A stretch of 64,000 nucleotides of DNA, taken from assembly GCA_963930645.1 (NCBI GenBank), contig OZ005650.1, forward strand, positions 64,546,718-64,610,717. The letters run 5' to 3'. The notes under the pieces were generated by a model. That model made no database searches, was not told the DNA's origin, and saw only the letters and a program-made list of their open reading frames with translations. Of this stretch, positions 56,141 to 64,000 are shown in pieces; within the stretch, counting starts at the first letter, position 1, and each line of letters starts with the position of its first letter. A program made the position numbers and the translations under genes. Source of the stretch: Salticus scenicus. Lineage: Eukaryota; Arthropoda; Arachnida; Araneae; Salticidae.

Positions 56141-57760
56141 TTATAAATTCATAGAAAAATTTGAAATTGAAAATTTAAGATTAACTTTTGAAACATTTTC
56201 GAAAAAAAGATTTTTCACAAATTTTTGTAATTCAAATTTAGTTTGTGGCTTAGTAAATATGTCAGCCAAATTTAATTTGCTACGAATGAAAACTAATTCA
56301 AAAATATTTTTGATAACAAGATCTCTAATAAAATATAGTTTGACCTCTATATGTTTGCTTCTATTATTCTCTATAGGAGATTTAATAAAGTCTATGGCAG
56401 CCATATTGTCAATTAGTAATTTTGAAATTTTCTTATTTTTTATAATCTTCATGTTTTGGCATTCTTCTAGAATTCGATCTAGCCAGACAATTTCTTTTGC
56501 TGCTTCTGTAGCGGCAATGAACTCAGATTCCATAGTGGATAAACTAACAGCCTTCTCTTTAAAGGTCCTCCAACTGATGGGGCTACTATCTAGAAATACT
56601 ATTTGTCCACCTATGGATGTCCGATCATCACGATTTGAAGCAAAGTCGGCGTCTGTGTAGGCTATGATCTGTGAATCAGCACATGAAAGTTTTAATTTTA
56701 ATTGGCTGGTTTTCTTTACATATCCCAGTAGTTTGATCAACCCATTCCAGTGATGAATTCCTGGATTCGATTGGAATTGGCTATAGATATTGACGGCATA
56801 TGCTATATCAGGTCTTGTTCTGTTAGATAAATATGATAAACACCCTAGAATATTGCGATATGGATACTTTGTCATTTCTTTGGTTTCTTCTTCGGTTTGA
56901 GGACAGCTTGATTTTGAGTAAATACAGCCTTTGCTGATTGGTAAGGATGAAATTGGAGGGTTAAAATTATTAAAACGACTGCATATTTCTTGAATATAGC
57001 TTTCTTGATGAATGAATAGCTTTGAGTCAATTTCAACAAATTCTACTCCAAGTAGTTTCTTTGTCCTTCCCAAAATTTTTAATTTGAATTTTTGTTTTAA
57101 AACATTAATGGCTTCCTCTAAAAACATTTTACTTTTACCAAATAAAACCATGTCATCAACATATAATAATAGGATAACTTGAAATTTGAATGTATAAACA
57201 CAGTTGCAAGAAGTAAATTTAATAAAACCGATATTTGATAAAACTCTGTCAATTTCGTAAAACCATGCTCGTCCACTTTGGTGAAGGCCATAGAGAGCTT
57301 TGTCGAGCTTGCAAACTAACTTCTCTTCTCCTTGTTTAATAAAACCAGGTGGTTGCTGCATGTATATTTCATCTTCTAGTGGAGCATATAGGTATGCGCC
57401 AGTGACATCACATTGTACGTGATTCCACTTGTGCTGCACTACCAAAAGTGAAAAGAAAAAACGAATTAGATCGAAGTTTATAACAGGACTAAAAGTTTCT
57501 TCGTAACTCTCGCCTTTTACTTGAGCGTAACCTTGAGCTACAAGCCTTGCCTTGAATTTAGCAATTCGACCTTCTTCATCTCGTTTTATTGCATATACCC
57601 AGCGACATCCAATTATTTGCTTATTTTGAGGAGGTTTTACAAGATGCCAAACCTTTCGTTCTTGGATGGTTTTTATTTCGGTTTTCATTGCTTCTAACCA
57701 TTCTTGAAACTGGTCTGATTTTTGGGCTTGTTTGAAAGTTCTTGGTATAATTAATTCTAG
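56141..57760 (-). CDS. pol: copia pol 3' part: reverse transcriptase and RNase H
   Basis: Same frame as the upstream gag-protease-integrase ORF, separated only by TGA at 57761-57763. Residues below count from the ATG at 57688, but the frame is open from 57760, including the usual PRTFKQA entry to copia RT. WVYAIKRDEEG, catalytic D94 in QCDVTGAYLY, YVDD at 176-179, RNase H with YTDADFAS, STMESEF and DNMAAIDF and a final RSKLNLADIFTKP. It synthesises the cDNA and removes RNA in the particle. No frameshift seen; expression needs read-through or another mechanism. Confidence 0.9.
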   Translation of the reverse strand, partial: LELIIPRTFKQAQKSDQFQEWLEAMKTEIKTIQERKVWHLVKPPQNKQIIGCRWVYAIKRDEEGRIAKFKARLVAQGYAQVKGESYEETFSPVINFDLIRFFFSLLVVQHKWNHVQCDVTGAYLYAPLEDEIYMQQPPGFIKQGEEKLVCKLDKALYGLHQSGRAWFYEIDRVLSNIGFIKFTSCNCVYTFKFQVILLLYVDDMVLFGKSKMFLEEAINVLKQKFKLKILGRTKKLLGVEFVEIDSKLFIHQESYIQEICSRFNNFNPPISSLPISKGCIYSKSSCPQTEEETKEMTKYPYRNILGCLSYLSNRTRPDIAYAVNIYSQFQSNPGIHHWNGLIKLLGYVKKTSQLKLKLSCADSQIIAYTDADFASNRDDRTSIGGQIVFLDSSPISWRTFKEKAVSLSTMESEFIAATEAAKEIVWLDRILEECQNMKIIKNKKISKLLIDNMAAIDFIKSPIENNRSKHIEVKLYFIRDLVIKNIFELVFIRSKLNLADIFTKPQTKFELQKFVKNLFFENVSKVNLKFSISNFSMNL

Positions 57761-57763
57761 TCA
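57757..57763 (-). promoter_or_regulatory. UGA-CUAG leaky stop context
   Basis: The only stop between integrase and RT is TGA followed by CTAG, the context known from studies of stop-codon read-through (UGA CUAG) to be unusually permissive. The frame stays open for over 500 codons afterwards. Confidence 0.6.
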
Positions 57764-60400
57764 AGAGGAATTATGACAAAAATTGGCACTTGTGTCTGAG
57801 TCAGATTCTTCTATTGGAGTGAATGAAAATTTAGTGGGGTCATACTTGATTTTGTTTTCTTGGCAATATTTTCTAACGTCTCTATGGGATCTTAATCTTG
57901 TTCTTGTATTTTCGGGATAGTAGTATACGTCTGTTCTGGATTTATCTCTTCTTAAAACTTGTTTTCTTTCAAACTTTATGTTTTTTAATTGAGATGATTG
58001 AACAGGTTTTTCATCATCTGAGGATTCTATTTCAGGAGTTTCGTCAACAGCCTCTTCATCAGAATCATCGTCACTATCCTTTGGAAATACATCTTGAATT
58101 GTGTAATGCTGGTTGATGGTGCCCAGCACTGCTCCACTTGCTTCTGTTTTGAACAAACGATCTTCTTTAAATGTCACATTTAAAGATTCTACTATTTTAT
58201 TTTGCTCTGGGATCCAAATACGGTATCCTCTTGTATGGTGTGCATATCCAACTAGATAACCTTTCACAGCTTTTGGATCCAGTTTCTGTCTTCTTTGTTT
58301 TGCCAGTCCTACATAAGCTACACATCCAAATGGTTTAAGATGTCTGATTGATGGTTTTCTTCCACCGTACAATTCAAATGGTGATTTTTCAAAATCTTTA
58401 TGGCATAGTCTGTTCCAGGCATAATTGAAATGTGAAACGGCTTCTGGCCAAAAACAAAAGTCTAAACCACTTTCATATAATGATGTACGGGCTCCATTAA
58501 TAACAGTTTGGTTATAACGTTCAATAGCACCATTTTGTTCTGGCGTGAACGTGTTTGTTAGTTCATGTTTGATGCCTTTTTCCTGACAAAATGTTGAAAA
58601 TTCTTTGTTGACAAACTCTGTTCCATTATCTGAGCGGATAGCTATTAAAGGTTTACCTATAAATCTTTCTGCCCTTTTGATGTGATTAATTAAGGTTTCA
58701 GCTACTTCAGATTTTTGGACTATAGGATAAATGAATACTTTACGGGAATAATCGTCCATGATTGATAGAAAATATCGTTCTCCATGTTTGCCTCTTACTT
58801 GACATGGTCCCCAAACATCTGTATATAACAGTTCTAAGGGTCTCTTGGATCGAACAAAGTTTCTGTATTTAAACGAAGTGCGTTTAAATTTATTCAACCT
58901 GCAATCTTCACAAAAAAATTCTGTATGTCCCTTTAAGAATGGTAATCCCTTTGCACCCCTCTTATTACTTGTATGCGTCAAAGTTTGAGGATTTACATGA
59001 GCGCATCTCTTATGCCACAGGTTTAGAACTTCCTGTTCTTTTGAAGATGTTGTGGAGGCTTCGAAAGTTACATGTTGTTTTATAGATTTTGGGATTTTTG
59101 CTTGGACACGATAAACACCACTTTTTAATTTTGCTCTGAACATTATATTATCATTAGACGTAATTTTGACTTCGCCTCTTCCCCCAATAAACTGTAGACC
59201 TTCTTTGTCAAGTTGTGGCCCTGATATAAGGTTTCTCCTAAGCTTTGATGAATACATCACTCCCTTTAAAGTAAAGTTTCTTTGGCCAAAACGCAATTTA
59301 ATGTCTCCTTTTCCTTCGATTGGCAAAGTGATGCCTTCCATGGCTACAGCCATTTCTTCATTTTGTTGAGGTTTAAATGATGTGAAAAGTTCACGGTCTT
59401 TACTAAAATGATGAGACGCGGCAGAATCGAATACCCAATCTGATTCATTTGTTTGCTGAGCTAAACTGGCCTCAGTAATGTAGTAAGATGAATTTGAATC
59501 CCTACTACTATTACGGGTCTTAGAATTTGATCTAGATTGATATGAAGATTTTTTTCGACTCTGCCTACCTCTTGATTGGAAGGATTTCTTAGGATTGAAA
59601 TTCTGAGAAGGTAAGTTTTGGTTTTGAAAAGAGGGTTTAAAGTCAACATTTCTACTTCTATTGAGAGAAAAACAATTTTGTCTAGCATGGCCATTCTTAT
59701 GACAAAATGTACAAATTAATTTTTGTTTTAGAAGCTTATTTTTACCTGTATCATTTAGATGAGAAAACTGAGCAGAAATTTTAGCTTTACTTAATTCATT
59801 ATCTTTATTTCTTAAATTTAGCCTAGTTTCCTCGGCTACTAAGCAAGTTACAATTTCATTGAATGTAAATTTATCATCTTCCCATCTCAGTATGTTTTGA
59901 ACGATACCGTCGAAATATGATGGGAGATAACGTAACAATTGATAAGATGCAAAAATTTCCGTCAGTCCCCCCTTTGAATTTTCTATTTGTTTAAATATCC
60001 TCATGACCCGGGACGCAAAGACATTTACACCCTCACCAGGCAATATTTTGCAATCACACAGCTCAGAAAATAAACTCATGTGCTGTGCACGAGTATCTGG
60101 AACAAAACTTTTGTTAATTAAATTCCATGCCTTTACGGGGTCATCCTCGTTTTCTACAATTTTCCTATACTCAGTTTCTATATTTAAGTATAAGACAGCT
60201 AAAGCAGCATTAGCTCTAGACTTAAATTTATTAACAGCAGAAGCATTGCTTCTGTCATCAGCCAAAACTGGGGCTGTTTCCGTACCAACAACTATGTCCC
60301 AGAGTCCCCGGTCAAGAAGAACAAATTTAATGTCACTCCTCCATTCCTCGAAATTAATCGCATTCAGTTTGGGAATAGAATGTAAATTGTTGACAGCCAT
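57761..60400 (-). CDS. gag-pol: copia gag-protease-integrase
   Basis: The ATG at 60400 (MAVNNLHSIPKLNAINFEEW) fits the copia Gag start; 12 more in-frame residues lie upstream. From that start: Gag about 1-220; CCHC knuckle CTFCHKNGHARQNC at 230-243; Arg/Ser-rich stretch; aspartic protease DSA at 325-327 (DSG is the commoner form); pre-integrase HHCC with LWHKRCAH then CEDC; integrase catalytic D528, D591 (RSDNGTEF) and E627 (NGAIER), spacing 35; acidic C-terminal region. Ends at UGA with CUAG immediately after. Functions: particle formation, maturation, genomic integration. Confidence 0.92.
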   Translation of the reverse strand: MAVNNLHSIPKLNAINFEEWRSDIKFVLLDRGLWDIVVGTETAPVLADDRSNASAVNKFKSRANAALAVLYLNIETEYRKIVENEDDPVKAWNLINKSFVPDTRAQHMSLFSELCDCKILPGEGVNVFASRVMRIFKQIENSKGGLTEIFASYQLLRYLPSYFDGIVQNILRWEDDKFTFNEIVTCLVAEETRLNLRNKDNELSKAKISAQFSHLNDTGKNKLLKQKLICTFCHKNGHARQNCFSLNRSRNVDFKPSFQNQNLPSQNFNPKKSFQSRGRQSRKKSSYQSRSNSKTRNSSRDSNSSYYITEASLAQQTNESDWVFDSAASHHFSKDRELFTSFKPQQNEEMAVAMEGITLPIEGKGDIKLRFGQRNFTLKGVMYSSKLRRNLISGPQLDKEGLQFIGGRGEVKITSNDNIMFRAKLKSGVYRVQAKIPKSIKQHVTFEASTTSSKEQEVLNLWHKRCAHVNPQTLTHTSNKRGAKGLPFLKGHTEFFCEDCRLNKFKRTSFKYRNFVRSKRPLELLYTDVWGPCQVRGKHGERYFLSIMDDYSRKVFIYPIVQKSEVAETLINHIKRAERFIGKPLIAIRSDNGTEFVNKEFSTFCQEKGIKHELTNTFTPEQNGAIERYNQTVINGARTSLYESGLDFCFWPEAVSHFNYAWNRLCHKDFEKSPFELYGGRKPSIRHLKPFGCVAYVGLAKQRRQKLDPKAVKGYLVGYAHHTRGYRIWIPEQNKIVESLNVTFKEDRLFKTEASGAVLGTINQHYTIQDVFPKDSDDDSDEEAVDETPEIESSDDEKPVQSSQLKNIKFERKQVLRRDKSRTDVYYYPENTRTRLRSHRDVRKYCQENKIKYDPTKFSFTPIEESDSDTSANFCHNSS

Positions 60401-60844
60401 TTTTGAGTAAAAAAAAATTGTATAATTATGGTTCAAACAATTTAAAAATATAATATATCAAAAATATCACAATTTTTCTTATAAAAACCTTTGCCCCCCC
60501 GAATTAAACATTCGGTAAATTCATTTATTACTTGAAAATCTATTCAAATATATATATATGAAATTTCAAAAAGTTTTTTTTTTTTCTACTTTACTGAGAA
60601 AAAAATTTTACAATATTCCCTCAACAATATGCAACAAAATGGTCATCATTACTTAAATTAAACAAAACATTCAAGATTTTCATTTATTAACATTAAACAA
60701 CTTTTAATCTAAATTCAAACAATTTCTTGTTTCAAAAATTTACTATAAATGCAAAAAATTTAACTTTCAATTTATTTTTCAAACAAAACAGAAAAACATT
60801 AATTTATGAAAGGGCCAGCATATTTACATGCTGAAAAAGGAAAA

Positions 60845-60854
60845 GCCCATAACC
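60845..60854 (-). promoter_or_regulatory. copia primer-binding site (tRNA-iMet anticodon-arm type)
   Basis: Minus strand GGTTATGGGC is complementary to the anticodon arm of initiator tRNA-Met, the primer used by Drosophila copia. Here it starts 16 nt after the LTR and the match stops after 10 bases. Confidence 0.6.
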
Positions 60855-60869
60855 ACTTTTTATTTCTCT

Positions 60870-62004
60870 TGTTAGCTGGTGTGAAGTAGATCCAAGGCTA
60901 AGTGAATTAGCAGAGGAGCCTACTCTAGACGTAAACACCAGCGTAACAACATTTAAAGTTAATTAAATGAATTAGATACATGGAAGCTAGAGTAAGTAAA
61001 TATGCTGAAAGATAAATATGTAGAAATTGTTAAATAAATGACCATAACAAATTTTAATTTAATTTGTATTTTAATTGAAACAATAAATTCAAAAAAAAAG
61101 TTTATATAAATATAACAATAAGTTTATATGAATAACAATAAGATAATTGAAGTAGACAAATACTTTTTATATATAACAAACATACCAAAGCAGATGCTGG
61201 ATGACAAACAAGGTGAGTACGAAGACAATATTTAACATCTTTTTATTTCCCATATAGGTTGCAGAAAAGACTACTATGTGCCATTAGAAAGAAGCTGGTG
61301 ACACTTATGTAGAAGACGTGACGTTCTTGTTTCCACTTGTTATTGTCGCGATATGAACACCTATAAATTTCATTTAAATTTCGAACTCACAAAAAGGAGT
61401 AACGTGAGTTATAACTAACTAAAAATGAAAAGATTTTATTTGAATATAAAAAATAAACGCCACATATTACGGCGACATCTTATGAAGCCGGCATCGGCGA
61501 AAAATGAACAATGGCAGGGGCAAGAGCACAAGCAAAAGCAAAGGCAACCACGAACACCCACTACCATCGGCGTTCGCTATTTATAGCTTCGCGGGAGAAA
61601 CGAAGTGATCTTCCGGATGTACGTTGGGGCATGTGCCGGCGCGACGCGGCGCGTGCGTAGTCTTCGGCTATCGTTCTTAGAGATGTTTTATGCAAATTTT
61701 TGAAACTCGGCTCAGTCGGAACTTCCGGAAGGTTAGCTATTGTTTACGTTTCGCGTTTGAAAAATTCAAATGGATGATTTAAATTTGAAAGCTCTTTAAT
61801 ATAGCATTTCATTGAACGATATATTTATTTTCCTGGTAAGTAGAAAATATATTAAAAGGAAATTAGGATTTTTAATAAATGTTTAATTTTTTTCAACTAA
61901 CGTTTTTTTTTCTTTAAGCTTTATTTTAAGAGTGATTAATTTTTAATATATTTAATTAGCATAACGATAAGAAAAAACGGCAAACTATAGGTTTACTATT
62001 AACA
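60870..62004 (-). repeat. copia 5' LTR
   Basis: 1135 bp, apparently identical to 54216-55350; carries promoter and RNA start in this family. Followed to the right by the second GAAAG copy. Confidence 0.93.
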
Positions 62005-62009
62005 GAAAG

Positions 62010-62545
62010 GCAGCTTTGGCGTCATTATATTTTCTTTCCGCGCGAAAACATCATATCTCTTCACAGATCAATATTTTGTTTCGACAAGATAAAAAGTCAA
62101 AGGAAGCTGTAATGTATTTCTCTCAATCGTAAATTTCAAATTCTTGCCTAAACCGACATTCTGAACTATTCACCACAAACGATATTTGTATTAAGATTGA
62201 CGTATTATTTTAATTTTATATTTTTAAATGATTAATTAAAGCGTTTAAGATGGTTTTTAATTAACACACTTTTATTAACTTGATATGATGCAACTATTAA
62301 TGTATGTAACGGAATTTTGCAATTAAATTTTCGGCAACCTCTTGTTGTCCGAAGGACCTGAAATTTTGCACACGACTTCATAATCAATGACAATACTAGA
62401 TACAAGTATTTCCAGGCACTTTTTGATATCCATATCAATGTCCTCATATTAAAATTAAGGAACATTTGAATTTACTTATTTTCATCTTAAGAAAGTATTT
62501 AAACTTACCTTTATTTGTTTGTTAAATCCTTTTGATATTTAAAAT
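62010..62545. other. non-coding or unassigned repeat sequence
   Basis: Continuation of the region split by copia, then AT-rich sequence with a small minus frame (62232-62465) of no recognised type. Confidence 0.35.
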
Positions 62546-62704
62546 CTACTTTGTATCTATCTTTTCAAACATCGTTACTCTGTTTACTATATCGGCGTTG
62601 CCATTTCCAGTCTGCATAATCTTTCCTATTTGTGCTGTTGCCACTTCTTGGGAATTATCATTTTTAATTATGTTTCGTTTTTCTCCACCGGGTGTCGTGG
62701 CGCA
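62546..62704 (-). other. exon-like minus-strand reading frame
   Basis: The frame ends TAG at 62546 and contains SQEVATAQIGKIMQTGNGNA and a DIVNRVTMFEKIDTK end. Residue composition is more protein-like than neighbouring random frames. On the minus strand a GTAAGT lies about 35 nt beyond the stop. Origin unknown; the listed start is arbitrary, where a tRNA-like patch begins. Confidence 0.25.
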
Positions 62705-62713
62705 GCGGTCAAT
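62687..62713 (+). other. tRNA-like 5' fragment (A-box) at copia insertion point
   Basis: GTGTCGTGGCGCAGCGGTCAA looks like the first 20 bases of a tRNA or tRNA-derived SINE, with an A-box TGGCGCAGCGG. It is cut off by the LTR beginning at about 62714. Confidence 0.45.
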
Positions 62714-63821
62714 GTTGTTATGCAGATCAACTTGTTTAGAGAGTATATAATGCCGTGATGTTTGGAGATACGTTAGTTTCAGTTGAGTTTCAGTTCTAGT
62801 TTTGATGAGCTTCAACTAGTTGTGACTTTGGATTTCCAGCTCTGTTGAATACCTGCTGGCGGCTATTATGAGCTAGGGATATGTTGTAGAATGCTCATGT
62901 TTAATGCTGAACTCAAAAGTTTAAATAATTAAAGTAAAACGTTTTTTTGTTAAATTGTTGTTGTTAAAGTTTGAATAGTTTGATAATGTTGATAATTGTT
63001 TACACTAGTTCAAGTTTGTAATTTCTATCTTTAAAAATTTCTTCATAAGCTTAAATGGATGAATTTCATGAGAACTTTTTTATAATACATGAACTTTGTT
63101 TCTTTTCCTGATCATTGGGATATCGTGGTCATTTGGCGACCGTCAATTAATTTGAATCTTCTACTAAAAAGTTATGCTGGATCTAAAATTGTTATCTGTT
63201 TTATTCATTGGTCATTTGGCAACCATGAAGTAGCTTTGATCGTTTAGCTGACTTTTCTTCATGATTCGATGGTGTTCACTGGTCATCGGGCGACCGCGAT
63301 CTTCAATATGTTTCGATTTAAGTTCTATTGGTTTAGTTTCCTCTTCAATATGATTTCTACAATGTGGTGTGTGGTTAATCAATCGTCAATAAAATGGTGA
63401 AATGCTTGTGACAGTGTGAAGAAATGTTTTCTCATCCATTTTCCGCATTGGTCATGTGGCGACCATGTAATTGACTTGAATGCTATGCCAATGATTTTTT
63501 TTTGTCTTCAATGTGCCTACAAGTAACATTGTGTTGAATGAAGAGGTAATATAGTTTTGAATTGTTGTTAAAATTTTGTTATGCTGAATTTAAAAAAATT
63601 GTTATATCGTTATATACATTAAATCTTTTCTATCGTAATTGTTTTGAATCTATTATATCTTCATGAATAAATTTATTTTTGTTTCAAATATTTTTGTCTT
63701 TGCTGAGTCTAAAACTTTTACATGCTAGTCAAATTGAAATCTTCTAAACTTAAATAATTCTGTTGCAGCTTTTATCTGCTTAATATAATTTTGTTTAAGA
63801 TAGACCTTAAAGTGTCTAACA
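62714..63821 (+). repeat. 5' LTR of a second copia-type element
   Basis: Inferred LTR TGTTG ... CTAACA ending 5 nt before a perfect copia-type primer site. Holds a TATA-like AGTATATAATG (62741-62751) and four GGTC-N7-GACC-like motifs at 63127, 63210, 63281 and 63450. The left border is inferred; the second LTR lies outside the window. Confidence 0.6.
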
Positions 63822-63826
63822 TCCTA

Positions 63827-63841
63827 GGTTATGGGCCCAGT
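63827..63841 (+). promoter_or_regulatory. primer-binding site, tRNA-iMet anticodon-arm type
   Basis: GGTTATGGGCCCAGT matches the copia primer site complementary to the initiator tRNA-Met anticodon arm. Confidence 0.85.
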
Positions 63842-63927
63842 ATAAATAAAGTTCTTTTTGACTAGTTTTTTTGTAGACTCAGTGGATTCAAATTGTTTCT
63901 TTTGTGGTATATTTAAATTGTTTAATC

Positions 63928-64000
63928 ATGGCGTATAATTTAGTGCCTCAAATAGTTAAACTTAATTCTCATAATTACTCTGGTTGGAAATGCGACATCA
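63928..64000 (+). CDS. gag: copia-type gag, N-terminal start (runs off window)
   Basis: ATG at 63928 begins MAYNLVPQIVKLNSHNYSGW, the conserved copia Gag start (KLN--NY--WK). About 90 bp downstream of the primer site. Different in sequence from the Gag of the element at 54-62 kb, so a separate family or subfamily. Truncated only by the window edge. Confidence 0.85.
   Translation, partial: MAYNLVPQIVKLNSHNYSGWKCDI

Larger units (their letters stand above)
54216..62004 (-). mobile_element. Ty1/copia element, intact-looking, recent
   Basis: Two 1135-bp LTRs (TGTTAG ... TTAACA on the + strand) that look identical, flanked by GAAAG (54211-54215 and 62005-62009). In minus sense: 5' LTR 62004-60870, tRNA-iMet-type primer site, one long gag-protease-integrase-RT-RNase H frame with a single UGA, purine tract, 3' LTR 55350-54216. 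Domain order with integrase before RT is diagnostic of copia. Confidence 0.93.

Noticed and set aside
56259..60410. Plus-strand ORFs opposite copia gag-pol
   Set aside because: Antisense shadows of a strongly conserved polyprotein.
1..64000. CRISPR arrays, bacterial operons, rRNA genes
   Set aside because: Tandem repeats here have no spacer structure, the only multi-exon gene is eukaryotic, and no rRNA-like stretch was seen.

Overview
Eukaryotic, strongly AT-rich, intron- and repeat-dense DNA. There is one host gene with consensus GT/AG splice sites, two essentially intact-looking LTR retrotransposons, the start of a third, and many DNA-transposon relics. The repeat style (mariner, hAT, Tc1/pogo, piggyBac and Foldback-like pieces, Ty1/copia with a tRNA-iMet primer site, families starting with a 'gaagaaagtattgg' motif) suggests an arthropod, most likely a chelicerate such as a spider. 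That placement is inference from recalled repeat families, not a database match.

Host gene: 13 exons on the minus strand between 51274 and 14975 join in phase into 533 codons plus a stop. They encode a coiled-coil protein ending in a GRAB (Arf-binding) domain, so this is the C-terminal part of the GMAP-210/TRIP11 golgin. The 5' exons are not visible and probably lie beyond the window or the elements to the right. A poly(A) signal lies about 50 bp after the stop.

Left flank (1-14.9 kb): a decayed gag-like ORF at 856-1076, a SINE-like segment near 3.3 kb, a hAT-like element (4.93-6.34 kb) containing an internally duplicated repeat, a pogo-like element (9.73-10.40 kb), a Tc1/mariner-type short element (11.09-11.64 kb) and a piggyBac-like element (12.75-13.87 kb). 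The rest shows no gene.

Introns of the host gene: a Foldback-like element of about 4.6 kb (22.10-26.69 kb) with minisatellite inverted termini and a 9-bp target duplication, inserted in a tandem array of about 185 bp. Next comes a triplicated unit of roughly 350-500 bp, then a long-TIR Tc1/mariner-like palindrome (29.42-30.63 kb) that itself carries a hAT MITE. Two more hAT MITEs follow at 35.4 and 37.0 kb, a palindrome at 41.4 kb and a mariner relic at 49.9 kb.

Gypsy element (42.14-49.10 kb): two 903-bp LTRs with one noticed mismatch and a 5-bp target duplication. LTR polarity is + (tRNA-His primer site after the left LTR, purine tract before the right LTR), but gag-pol between them is on the minus strand. 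The left junction contains an almost complete tRNA-His copy fused to pol just before integrase, which looks like a reverse-transcription accident that still integrated.

Copia element (54.21-62.01 kb, minus strand): apparently identical 1135-bp LTRs, GAAAG target duplication, and one long frame interrupted by a single UGA followed by CUAG between integrase and reverse transcriptase. A second, unrelated copia-type element starts near 62.71 kb on the + strand and runs off the right edge just after its gag start.
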